16,597 bases of DNA from Deltaproteobacteria bacterium. GTDB taxonomy: Bacteria; Myxococcota; Myxococcia; Myxococcales; 40CM-4-68-19. Where the stretch lies: NCBI GenBank assembly GCA_005879095.1, contig VBLM01000050.1:1-16597 (forward strand). The letters are read 5' to 3'. Below the pieces are notes generated by a model. The model made no database searches. It was given only the letters and a program-made list of their open reading frames with translations, and was not told the DNA's origin. The position numbers and the translations under genes were made by a program. Below, piece after piece: positions 7,744 to 14,706 of this stretch; positions within the stretch are counted from its first letter, which is position 1; each line of letters opens with the position of its first letter.

Positions 7744-8103
7744 CGGCGACCTCCGGATGCCGAGCCGGCCGCCGACCCAGGTCGTCAACGGGACGCTCGC
7801 GGTCAAGGCGATGGGGTACCACAAGGGGCCGAGCTGCGAGCCCCGCTGCATGGTGGCGATGATGCCAAAGAGGCTGAAGGCGAATCCGATCGCGCCGCTG
7901 ATCCAGACCCCGACGATCCACGTCCCGAACGTGTCGAAGACGATCCGGTAGGCCAGAGCGAGCGTGAAGAGATGGCCGGCCATCGGCTGGCCCCAAGGCG
8001 GAAATACACCCGTGGCGTGGAGAATGCCGTCGACGCCGAACGAAAGCGCCGAGACCACGACGAAGCAGAGCACGATGGCGCCGATTCCGCGGAGCACGGT
8101 CAT
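7732..8103 (-). CDS. Small four-helix membrane protein of an ArsR/AHSA1-linked operon
   Basis: The protein has 123 residues and about four membrane segments: 5-22 (RGIGAIVLCFVVVSALSF), around 44-62, around 66-84 and around 95-112. The sequence HATGVFPPWGQPM after the first helix is a conserved signature I associate with an uncharacterised bacterial membrane protein family; I cannot name it. The start ATG overlaps the stop of the SRPBCC gene (TCATGA read on the plus strand), so it is the third gene of the ArsR operon. A different frame near the 3' end reads EVAVTRLKQNAKA to 7712 and looks at least as natural as the present tail SPSPG, so a late frameshift near 7760 is possible. Confidence 0.7.
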   Translation of the reverse strand: MTVLRGIGAIVLCFVVVSALSFGVDGILHATGVFPPWGQPMAGHLFTLALAYRIVFDTFGTWIVGVWISGAIGFAFSLFGIIATMQRGSQLGPLWYPIALTASVPLTTWVGGRLGIRRSPSPG

Positions 8104-8578
8104 GAGCGTCCCTCGATGAGTTTCGCGAGTCTGCCGAGTTGGCTTTCCATCCCGGCCACCGCGCGCTGCGTCCAGATCTCGTCGTGCATCGCGTCGAGAG
8201 TCACGAGCATCCGCACGCCCTGCGCGAACGGGCTCAGCTCGACCGCGGTGGTCATTTCGTACGGCTCGACGCCGGGGACGAAGTCGGCGAGCTGCGTGAA
8301 CGCGAGGCGACGGCCGGGACGACTTCGGTGAATCTCGCCCGCACTTCGCTGGTCAGCGGCATCCCCGCGTTGCGCATGAACTCGACCTGCGCGGGCGCCG
8401 TGGCGCTCATCGCGTAGCGGAATGCGCCGCCGGGGCGCAGGTCGAGCGCCAGCACTTCGACCGTGAAGCCTTCCGGGCCCCACCAGGACTCGATGCCTTC
8501 CTTGCTGGTCCACAGCTCCCAGATGTCCTCGAGGGGGGCCGCGAACATCCGCTCCAGCGTGATCTTCCGTCTGCTCAT
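8100..8578 (-). CDS. AHSA1-type SRPBCC-domain protein (frameshifted)
   Basis: The N-terminal half starts MSRRKITLERMFAAPLEDIW and continues ELWTSKEGIESWWGPEGF, the usual opening of the AHSA1 (activator of Hsp90 ATPase-like) START-fold family. The C-terminal half contains RRLAFTQLADFVPGVEPYEM and later VRMLVTLDAMHDEIWTQRAV, which match the second half of the same family. The two lie in different frames. Restoring one base in the CCGGG stretch at 8314-8318 gives VVPGRRLAF and a 159-residue protein. These proteins bind hydrophobic ligands in a helix-grip cavity and are very often encoded directly after an ArsR regulator, as here. The start overlaps the ArsR stop by ATGA. Confidence 0.85.
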
Positions 8579-8895
8579 GACCGTCCCTTTCGCTTGCGTT
8601 CCAGCGCCTGGGTGAAGCGGTCGAGCCGCGCTTCCCACAGCGCGCGGTAGCGGCCGACCCATAAGTCCAGCGCGAGGAACGGCTCGGGCCGCAGCGAGTA
8701 GAGCCGCCGCTGTCCGTCAGGGCGGACCTGGACGAAGCCGGCCTCGAAGAGGATGCGCAAATGGCGCGAGACGCCGGACTGGTCGATCTCCACCGCGCCG
8801 ACCAGATCGCTGACCGGCCGCTCGCCGCCGCGCAGGACCTCGACGATGCGGCGGCGGGTGGGGTCGGCGAGAGTCTGGAAGGCGTCTATCTGCAT
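8575..8895 (-). CDS. ArsR-family winged-helix transcriptional regulator
   Basis: The protein has 106 residues. It opens MQIDAFQTLADPTRRRIVEV, the standard ArsR start, then has the winged-helix core with recognition helix VEIDQSGVSRHLRILFEAGF and wing VQVRPDGQRRLYSLRPEP. No cysteine pair for metal sensing is seen, so it belongs to the non-metal group that precedes AHSA1 genes. It likely represses its own operon. The ATG at 8895 is chosen because the conserved motif begins there. TATATG ends 7 bases upstream, with no Shine-Dalgarno. The frame extends upstream but that part is the antisense of the repeat protein gene. Confidence 0.9.
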   Translation of the reverse strand: MQIDAFQTLADPTRRRIVEVLRGGERPVSDLVGAVEIDQSGVSRHLRILFEAGFVQVRPDGQRRLYSLRPEPFLALDLWVGRYRALWEARLDRFTQALERKRKGRS

Positions 8896-8930
8896 GTCTG
8901 TGCATATACATATCAATGCATATAAAGCTT
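8896..8930. promoter_or_regulatory. AT-rich divergent regulatory region with repeated TGCAT boxes
   Basis: TGCATATA occurs at 8901-8908 and again at 8917-8924, 16 bases apart on the same strand. A third TGCAT lies at 8892 just inside the ArsR start. The palindrome ATGCAT sits at 8916-8921. The repeats overlap the -10-like TATATG of the ArsR gene and TATAAA (8921-8926), a possible -10 for the 8989 gene. This is the usual place for an autoregulatory ArsR operator; binding is inferred. Confidence 0.5.
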
Positions 8931-8988
8931 GTCCAGATCTTTTTCGGGCCCGGCGCGTTCGACGTGGACACCCTTTTCCGGAGGTCCC

Positions 8989-9936
8989 ATGTTGCCTCAC
9001 GTCCTGCTCTTGCTCGCACTCGCCCAGCCGGTCGACGTCCAGCGCCCGCTGGCGTGGCTGATCGCCGCCCAGAACACCGACGGCAGCTGGGGCGAGACGA
9101 TGAAGTCGCCCACCCCCGACGTCGCCACCACCGCCATCGCCGGCCTGGCGCTGGTGCGGATGGGACACACCGGATCGACCGGCGAATACCAGGACAGCAC
9201 GCGGCGCGCGGTACGGTTCGTGGTCGCGGCGGTCGAGAAGACGCCGGCGGACGAGGTCGCCATCAATCCGCCCGGGACCCTCGCGCAGCGGAAGCTGGGC
9301 CGGAACATCGACACTTTCCTCGCCGCGCAGTTCCTCGCCGAAGTGTTGCCCACGCTGCCGAAGGGCGAGCTTCGGGAAAGGGCGCGCGACGCGCTGGTCT
9401 CGTGCGCGCGGCGGACCGAGCACGCGCAGGCGAGGGACGGCAGTTACTCTCAGGACGGCTGGGCGCCGCTTCTGGCCAGCGCGTTCGCCAACAACGGGCT
9501 CTACGCCGCGCGCGGCGCGGGCGTGAAGGTCTCCGAGAGCACGCTGGAGAAAGGGCAAAAGGCGCTGATCGGCAAGTACGACGACAAGACGAAGACGTTC
9601 TCGACCGGCGGCGCGGCCGGCGTGCCGCTCTACTCGGTCGCGGCTTCGGGCATGGCCGCCATGCAGCTGGAAAGAGAGAAGGCCAACGCCAGAACTCCGG
9701 AAGAGAAGCGCGAGCGGGACCACGCCATCGAGGCGCACAAGGCGGCGTCCGAGCAACTCGCCAACGACCGCATCCTGCGCGGCTTCGGCAGCTACGGCGG
9801 CGAAGAGCACGTCTCGTACATGCTGACCGCGGAGGCCAAGGCGGCCATCGGCGGCGCGGAGTGGACCGAGTTCGAGAAGAGCATCCGCGCGCGGCTTCTC
9901 TCGATAGCACGACCTTCTGCACCGCCGCGTCCTTGA
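8989..9936 (+). CDS. Secreted prenyltransferase/squalene-oxidase-repeat (alpha-toroid) protein, C-terminus disrupted
   Basis: The ATG at 8989 is chosen because GGAGGT (8980-8985) precedes it and a short signal peptide (MLPHVLLLLALAQP) begins there. The body carries the QxxDGSWG-type repeats of terpenoid cyclase/prenyltransferase alpha-toroids: WLIAAQNTDGSWGE, then ARDGSYSQDGWAPL, then GFGSYGGEEHVSYML. No DxDD or DDxTA catalytic motif of squalene-hopene cyclases is seen, so it is probably not a cyclase and may be a structural or binding toroid, as in the many paralogues of Planctomycetes and Myxococcota. After EKSIRARLLSI the frame ends abruptly with PSAPPRP. The expected final repeat appears in another frame (see 9900-9983). 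It is divergent from the ArsR operon. Confidence 0.75.
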   Translation: MLPHVLLLLALAQPVDVQRPLAWLIAAQNTDGSWGETMKSPTPDVATTAIAGLALVRMGHTGSTGEYQDSTRRAVRFVVAAVEKTPADEVAINPPGTLAQRKLGRNIDTFLAAQFLAEVLPTLPKGELRERARDALVSCARRTEHAQARDGSYSQDGWAPLLASAFANNGLYAARGAGVKVSESTLEKGQKALIGKYDDKTKTFSTGGAAGVPLYSVAASGMAAMQLEREKANARTPEEKRERDHAIEAHKAASEQLANDRILRGFGSYGGEEHVSYMLTAEAKAAIGGAEWTEFEKSIRARLLSIARPSAPPRP

Positions 9937-9983
9937 TCACGCTGGCCATCCGGCCGGGCGGTCACGGCTCTCAGCGTTCGTGA
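9900..9983 (+). pseudogene. Out-of-frame remnant of the last toroid repeat
   Basis: Reading from 9900 gives LDSTTFCTAASLITLAI followed by RPGGHGS and a TGA at 9981-9983. A TFCTAAxLxTL helix is what I expect at the end of this repeat family, after a Gln-x-x-Asp-Gly-x-Trp motif that is missing here. The likeliest explanation is that a few dozen bases were lost between RLLSI and DSTTF, with a frame change. The extension would overlap the end of the convergent gene by 13 bases. Confidence 0.45.
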
Positions 9984-11296
9984 GCGGCGAGCATGGCGGC
10001 GACCGAGCGGCGGACGTCGTCCTCGGTCGTGCTCCAGTTGCTCACCGAGATGCGCAGCAACGCCCGGCCCTTCCAGACGGTGCCGGAGGCCCAACAGATT
10101 GCGTCGCGCTGGATGCGGGAAATCACCTCCCGCGTCCAGCCGTCGCCGTCCATGCCGGTGCGTTCGAATCGCACCAGCACCTGGTTGAGCACCACCTCGT
10201 TGGCGATGGTCACGCCGGGCGCGCTTCCGAGCAGGCGCGCGAAGAGACGGGCGTGATCGCAGCAGCGGTCGACCATGGCTTCGACGCCTTTGCGGCCGAG
10301 CGATCTCAGAGCGGCATAGACCGGGAAGCCGCGGGCGCGGCGCGAGAATTCCGGCGTCCACTCGTAGTTGTCGCGGCCCTTGTCCGGCTCGGCGGGCTGC
10401 AGATAGGCGGCAGTCCGCAGCATCGCCGCTCGATGCGCGGCGGTATCGCGGACGAAGGCGAGGCCGCTGTCGTAGGGGACGTTGAGCCACTTGTGCGCGT
10501 CGGTGGCCCAGGAGTCGGCTCGTTCGACCCCTTTGATCAGGTGGCGGTGGCGCGCGCTCCCTGCCGCCCAGAGGCCGAAGGCGCCGTCGACGTGGACCCA
10601 CGCATTTCGCTCGCGGGCTGCCTCGACGATCTCGTCGAGGCGATCGAACGCGCCGGTATTCACGTTGCCGGCCTGGGCGCAAACGATGGCCGGCCCGGTC
10701 ACGGCGTGGAGCGCCGTCCGGAGCGACTGCGGATCGATGCGCCCCTGCCCGTCGACGGCCACTTTGGTCACCGACGCGTCGCCCATCCCGAGCAGCCGCA
10801 GCGCGCCGTAGACGGTGACATGCGCTTCCTCGCCGGCCAGCACCGTCACGCGCGGCGCGGCCCACAGGCCACGCACGGCCACGTCCCAGCCGGCGCGGGC
10901 GAGGACGGCCTGCCGGGCGGCGGCGAGACAGGTCGTGTTCGCCATCTGCCCGCCGGTGACGAATCCGACGCCGGTGCCTGCGGGCAAGCCGAGCAGCTTG
11001 CCCGCGTTCTGGTCCCACGCGCTCGTCAGCCAGTCAGCGCCGACCGCCGCGGGCAGGCTGCCGCCGATGACGAAACCGAAGAACCGCGGTCCCGCCGTCG
11101 CGACGATGCCGGGGTCGGCTCGGCGCGCGAGCTCCGCGACGACCTGCGCCGCCGCCTCGCCGTCTTCGGGTAACGGCCCGCCGAGGGCCGCACGCATGTC
11201 CTCGACCGTGGTGCTCGAGCCCACCGGCCGCTCGCCGGCCGACTCCAGATACCTCACCGCCGCCGCATGCGCCGCGTCCAACGCCGATCGATCCAT
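9971..11296 (-). CDS. PLP-dependent decarboxylase/aminotransferase-family enzyme (internal deletion suspected)
   Basis: The protein has 441 residues of fold-type I PLP enzymes in the group II decarboxylase superfamily. The PLP Lys269 lies in ATDAHKWLNVPYDSG, the pyridine-binding Asp237 in WVHVDGAFG, and the phosphate/cofactor loop in GVGFVTGGQMANTT (109-122). The N-terminal FFGFVIGGSLPAA and C-terminal RISVSNWSTTEDDV are also typical. After TSAWDQNAG relatives continue with roughly 20 more residues (a LYxxSPAAxxVEE-type helix) before the LLGLPAG loop. Here it jumps directly to KLLGLPAG, suggesting an in-frame loss at the inverted repeat 10980-11005. If real, part of the substrate-side active site would be missing. 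The substrate is unknown. The start ATG at 11296 has TAGGTT ending 6 bases upstream and no Shine-Dalgarno. Confidence 0.85.
   Translation of the reverse strand: MDRSALDAAHAAAVRYLESAGERPVGSSTTVEDMRAALGGPLPEDGEAAAQVVAELARRADPGIVATAGPRFFGFVIGGSLPAAVGADWLTSAWDQNAGKLLGLPAGTGVGFVTGGQMANTTCLAAARQAVLARAGWDVAVRGLWAAPRVTVLAGEEAHVTVYGALRLLGMGDASVTKVAVDGQGRIDPQSLRTALHAVTGPAIVCAQAGNVNTGAFDRLDEIVEAARERNAWVHVDGAFGLWAAGSARHRHLIKGVERADSWATDAHKWLNVPYDSGLAFVRDTAAHRAAMLRTAAYLQPAEPDKGRDNYEWTPEFSRRARGFPVYAALRSLGRKGVEAMVDRCCDHARLFARLLGSAPGVTIANEVVLNQVLVRFERTGMDGDGWTREVISRIQRDAICWASGTVWKGRALLRISVSNWSTTEDDVRRSVAAMLAAHER
10980..11005. repeat. Perfect 10-bp inverted repeat inside the PLP enzyme gene
   Basis: GCGGGCAAGC (10980-10989) and GCTTGCCCGC (10996-11005) are exact reverse complements with a 6-base loop CGAGCA. 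The hairpin encodes the junction NAGKLLGLPAG, where relatives have a longer segment, so it may mark a deletion endpoint. Confidence 0.9.
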
Positions 11297-11302
11297 CCCG
11301 CA

Positions 11303-11308
11303 AACCTA
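11303..11308 (-). promoter_or_regulatory. -10 box of the PLP enzyme gene
   Basis: TAGGTT on the minus strand ends 6 bases before the ATG at 11296, which matches the leaderless pattern of this window. The -35 position would fall within the dyad 11321-11353. Confidence 0.5.
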
Positions 11309-11320
11309 ACCGGGTTGTTC

Positions 11321-11353
11321 CAGTCGCGGCCACCGAAGGTGGCTCAGCGACTG
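11321..11353. repeat. 33-bp dyad/stem-loop in the divergent intergenic region
   Basis: CAGTCGC (11321-11327) pairs with GCGACTG (11347-11353). Inside it GCCACC (11329-11334) pairs with GGTGGC (11338-11343) across the loop GAA. Only one base on the left and three on the right are unpaired between the stems. It covers the predicted -35 region of the minus-strand gene and lies upstream of the plus-strand promoter. An operator for both genes is possible; a structural or REP-type repeat is the alternative. Confidence 0.75.
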
Positions 11354-11395
11354 CGCTTGAGCCTGATCCGTCAGTCCCGGCGCACCGATCTGTTC

Positions 11396-11401
11396 TAGTC
11401 T
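11396..11401 (+). promoter_or_regulatory. -10 box of the amidohydrolase gene
   Basis: TAGTCT ends 6 bases before the ATG at 11408, and no Shine-Dalgarno fits. No clear -35 box is visible. Confidence 0.5.
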
Positions 11402-11407
11402 CGCGAC

Positions 11408-13033
11408 ATGCTCCTCCTCTCCCTGCTCGCCGCCGCCGACCTGATCGTCAGCAACGCGCGGATCTGGACCGTGAACGCGCAGCAACCCGAGGCCGAAGCG
11501 CTGGCGATCATCGGCGAACGCATCGTAGCGGTGGGGTCCGACAAACAGATCGCAACCTGGCGCGGCCCGTCGACGAAGGTGATCGACGCGCGCGGCAAGC
11601 GCGTGCTGCCCGGTTTCAACGACGCCCACCTGCATTTCGTCCAGGCCGGACTGCAGCTCGATCAGGTCCAGCTCACCGACGCTCGATCACCCGAAGAGCT
11701 CGCCGCACGCATCGCCGCACAGGCGCGCAAGCAGCGCGAGGGCGAGTGGGTGCTGGGCGGCGACTGGGACGAGCAGAACTGGAATCCGCCGCGGCTGCCG
11801 ACGCGCGAGTTGATCGACGCGGCGACCCCTTCGACGCCGGTCTTCGTCAACCGCCACGACGGCCACGAGGCGCTGGCGAATTCCAAAGCGCTCAAGCTCG
11901 CCGGCATCACCGCGCAGACGAAGGCGCCGCCGGGCGGCGAGATCGTGCGCGACGTGCGCGGCGAGCCGACCGGAGTGCTCAAGGACGCGGCGATGGACCT
12001 GGTCGACAAGGTCGTACCTCAACCCACCCCGGAGCAGCGGCGGACGGCGGCGAAGCGCGCGCTGGCCCACGCAGCCTCGCTCGGTGTCACCAGTGTGCAG
12101 CACATGAATCCCGAGCGGGGCGACGTAGCGGCGTACGCCTGGCTGGCCGAGCGCGGCGAGCTGACCGCGCGCATCTACAACGCGCCGATGGAGACGAGCT
12201 GGGAGGATCAGGCGCGCATCGGCCTGCGCCGCGCGTTCGGCTCGACGTTCCTGCGGCTCGGCGCGGTCAAAGGGTACGCCGACGGATCGCTGGGGTCCGC
12301 GACCGCGTGGTTTTTCGAGTCGTTTCTCGACGCGGCCGGTAACGGCCTCGTCTCCGCCGAGATGCAGGACCTCAAAGCCTTTCGCGCGCGGCTGATCGGC
12401 GCCGACGCCGCCGGTCTACAACTCTGCATCCACGCCATCGGCGACCAGGCCATCTCGTCGGTCCTCGACACGTTCAGCGAGATCGAAAAAACCAACGGCG
12501 CGCGCGAGCGGCGCTGGCGCATCGAGCACCTGCAGCACGTCGCGCCCAAAGACTTCGAGCGCCTCGAGCGGCTCTCGGTCGTTGCTTCGATGCAGCCGTA
12601 TCACGCCATCGACGACGGTCAGTGGGCGGAGCGGCGCATCGGGCCCGAGCGCGCAAAGACGACGTACGCCTTTCGCACCCTGCTCGACCGCGGCGTGCGG
12701 CTGGCGTTCGGCACCGACTGGAGCGTCGCGCCGTTGAACCCGCTGCTCGGCCTCTTCGCCGCGGTCACCCGCGAGACCCTCGACGGCAAGCATCCGGGCG
12801 GCTGGGTGCCGGAGCAGAAGATCACGCTCGCCGAAGCGGTCGAGGCCTACACGCTCGGCTCTGCGTTCGCCGAATTCCAGGAGAAGGACAAGGGCACGCT
12901 CGCGCCGGGCAAGCTGGCCGATCTGGTCGTGCTCAGCGCGGACATCTTCCGCATCGATCCGCACGCGCTGCGCGACGCGAAGGTCGACCTGACGATGGTC
13001 GGCGGCAAGATCGTCTTTCAGAGAACGCGCTGA
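11408..13033 (+). CDS. Amidohydrolase-family metal-dependent hydrolase (YtcJ-like)
   Basis: The protein has 541 residues, the usual length for YtcJ-like amidohydrolases (Amidohydro_3). Metal ligands are visible in order: His74 and His76 in FNDAHLHF, Lys288 in VKGYADGSLGS, His342 in IHAIGDQA, His374 in RIEHLQH, and Asp437 in FGTDWSVAPLNP. The C-terminal GTLAPGKLADLVVLS strand completes the composite beta domain begun by the N-terminal VSNARIWTV. All catalytic residues are present. The substrate is unknown; members hydrolyse various amide, carbamate and imide bonds. The first residues MLLLSLLAAA are hydrophobic but too short to be a convincing signal peptide. It starts a transcription unit with a leaderless-type promoter, and the HEAT gene follows about 30 bp after its stop. 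It is divergent from the PLP enzyme, which may hint at a shared amine/amide catabolic setting (inference). Confidence 0.9.
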   Translation: MLLLSLLAAADLIVSNARIWTVNAQQPEAEALAIIGERIVAVGSDKQIATWRGPSTKVIDARGKRVLPGFNDAHLHFVQAGLQLDQVQLTDARSPEELAARIAAQARKQREGEWVLGGDWDEQNWNPPRLPTRELIDAATPSTPVFVNRHDGHEALANSKALKLAGITAQTKAPPGGEIVRDVRGEPTGVLKDAAMDLVDKVVPQPTPEQRRTAAKRALAHAASLGVTSVQHMNPERGDVAAYAWLAERGELTARIYNAPMETSWEDQARIGLRRAFGSTFLRLGAVKGYADGSLGSATAWFFESFLDAAGNGLVSAEMQDLKAFRARLIGADAAGLQLCIHAIGDQAISSVLDTFSEIEKTNGARERRWRIEHLQHVAPKDFERLERLSVVASMQPYHAIDDGQWAERRIGPERAKTTYAFRTLLDRGVRLAFGTDWSVAPLNPLLGLFAAVTRETLDGKHPGGWVPEQKITLAEAVEAYTLGSAFAEFQEKDKGTLAPGKLADLVVLSADIFRIDPHALRDAKVDLTMVGGKIVFQRTR

Positions 13034-13049
13034 GCCGGCCGGTCGCTGG

Positions 13050-13055
13050 TAGCAT
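13050..13055 (+). promoter_or_regulatory. Possible -10 box that decides the HEAT protein start
   Basis: TAGCAT overlaps an in-frame ATG at 13054 and ends 10 bases before the second ATG at 13066. If it is a -10 box, transcription starts past 13054 and the real start is 13066 with a leader of about 3 bases. The support is weaker than at the other sites. Confidence 0.3.
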
Positions 13056-13065
13056 GTCAACGTCC

Positions 13066-14706
13066 ATGACGACCGAACCGGCCGCGCTGGCTACCGAACC
13101 CCTCGAGGAAGCCCCGATCGGCGGAACGCCGGCGGGCCGCGCCGCCAACGCCGCGCTGCGCTGCTTTTCCAAGGCCGCCCGCGCCTTCACGCTCTATGAC
13201 TCACAGAACGAGGCTGTCCGCCGCTTTCTCCACGAATACCGCGACGCGATCGCCGCGTTCCTGACGACCCACGGCGCGCTCGACCTCGAGGTGCGCCAGT
13301 TCGAGCTGGCGCTCAAGGGCGAAGTCGTCCACGCCGAGAAGGACCGCGAGAAGTCGCTCGCCTACCGTCTCTACCGCGACGGCATCCGCCGGCTCGTCAT
13401 CCAGCCCGCCGCGAGCTGGGAAGAACAGCTCAAGCTGCTCGAAGTGCTCAGCGTCCGCTTCATCGGCGTGCGGCAGCAGGAGGAGGATGTGGTCACGCTC
13501 CTCACCCGCGCCGCCTTCCGTTCCATCCAGTTCAGCGCCGCCGCAGGGCTCGTCGCCGAGAAGGACGAGGAGGCCGCGCCGGCCCGCCGCAAGGCCGCCG
13601 GGCGCACGTTTGCGCCCGATTTCGACGCGCCGGCGCCGCCGCTCTTTCCGCCCCGCATCTTCGGCTGCTTTCCCATCCCCAGGCTGGCGCTGCAGGAATT
13701 CGAGGCCGAAGAGAGCGCGGATACCCTGCCGGGCAACGCCGTGCGCATGGTCCGCGAGCTGCTCGACGACGCCAACCAGGTGCGCGATTTCCTCCTCGCC
13801 GAGCTGGACGTGAAGCACCTGCGTGATCTGGCGAAGGTGGTGGCCGGACAGCACGGCAAGGCCGGGGCGGTGCTCGGGCCGTCGCTCAAGCCGCTCGCCG
13901 CCCCCTACACGCTTCAGAAGCTGCTCGCCACCGTGCCCAAGGGCGAGGAGCCCCCGGACTCGCTGGTCGAATTGCTCGACCTGCTCGCGCGCTACGGAGC
14001 GGACCTGCTCGATCCGCTGCTCGATCGGATCGCGGCGGCCGGCGTCGATCCAGCGTTGAACACGCTCGCCAGACGCGCGGCGCAAGGGCGCAAGGACCGG
14101 ATCCTCGCGCGCCTGTCGACGGCCGAGCCGCCGCTGACCGACGTGCTGCTCACCTTCCTCGAGCCCGGCGCGCAGCAGGAAGCAGCGAAAAAACTGCTGG
14201 CCAGCGAGCACGCCGGGGCGCAGCTCGCGGCGGTGAAGATGTTCGACGAGCCGTACGCGGCCGGCCCGCTGATCGAGGCGCTGCAGTCGCAGCACGCCGA
14301 GGTCCGCATCGCCGCCGCCGAAGCGCTCGCGCGCCACCAGGAGAAGAAAGCCTTCGGTGACATCCGTGATCTGGTGACGACGATCGAGACGGGCGGGCTC
14401 GAAGCGCGCGAGGCCGAAGCGATGGGCGCGGCCCTCGGCGCGCTCGATCCGAAAGAGGCCTTCGAGCTCTTCACCGGCTGGCTCCATCCGCCGCAGTCCG
14501 GCCTGCTCTCGAAACTGGTGGCGAAGAAGCCGAAGCGGATGCTCCTGTGGACGGCCGCGGCGGGCCTCATCCAGGTGCCGGGCGAGCCGACGCTGGCGCT
14601 TTTGCGCGAGATCGGCGCGCAGGCCGCTGCCGACGAAGAGCTCAAGAAACACTCGCTCAAGAGCATCGCCCTCTGGCGCCGGCGCGGAGCGCAACCCCAT
14701 GGATGA
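13066..14706 (+). CDS. HEAT-repeat-containing protein paired with the HD protein
   Basis: The protein has about 546 residues (550 if the ATG at 13054 is used). The N-terminal domain of about 150 residues contains FTLYDSQNEAVRRFLHEY, GALDLEVRQFELALKGEVVH and SLAYRLYRDGIRRLVI. A Pro/Ala linker of charged residues follows, then a helical C-terminal half with HEAT-type repeats, the clearest being AKKLLASEHAGAQLAAVKMF and EALQSQHAEVRIAAAEALAR. No catalytic motif or signal peptide is seen, so it is probably a cytoplasmic scaffold. The HD gene overlaps its end by 8 bases, so the two are translationally coupled. The N-terminal domain appears to be shared with the HD protein, with a similar order of Leu-rich helices and a GAL-L-V-E pattern. 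The function is unknown. Confidence 0.8.
   Translation: MTTEPAALATEPLEEAPIGGTPAGRAANAALRCFSKAARAFTLYDSQNEAVRRFLHEYRDAIAAFLTTHGALDLEVRQFELALKGEVVHAEKDREKSLAYRLYRDGIRRLVIQPAASWEEQLKLLEVLSVRFIGVRQQEEDVVTLLTRAAFRSIQFSAAAGLVAEKDEEAAPARRKAAGRTFAPDFDAPAPPLFPPRIFGCFPIPRLALQEFEAEESADTLPGNAVRMVRELLDDANQVRDFLLAELDVKHLRDLAKVVAGQHGKAGAVLGPSLKPLAAPYTLQKLLATVPKGEEPPDSLVELLDLLARYGADLLDPLLDRIAAAGVDPALNTLARRAAQGRKDRILARLSTAEPPLTDVLLTFLEPGAQQEAAKKLLASEHAGAQLAAVKMFDEPYAAGPLIEALQSQHAEVRIAAAEALARHQEKKAFGDIRDLVTTIETGGLEAREAEAMGAALGALDPKEAFELFTGWLHPPQSGLLSKLVAKKPKRMLLWTAAAGLIQVPGEPTLALLREIGAQAAADEELKKHSLKSIALWRRRGAQPHG

Noticed and set aside
8929..8988. Upstream start for the alpha-toroid protein
   Set aside because: The Shine-Dalgarno GGAGGT and the signal peptide both point to 8989. 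The upstream residues do not look like a signal sequence.
8989..9936. Squalene-hopene or other terpene cyclase
   Set aside because: Only the alpha-toroid repeats are present. No DxDD or DDxTA catalytic motif and roughly half the length of a cyclase.
13054..13065. ATG at 13054 as start of the HEAT gene
   Set aside because: A TAGCAT box overlaps it and neither start has a Shine-Dalgarno. 13066 is preferred, though not firmly.
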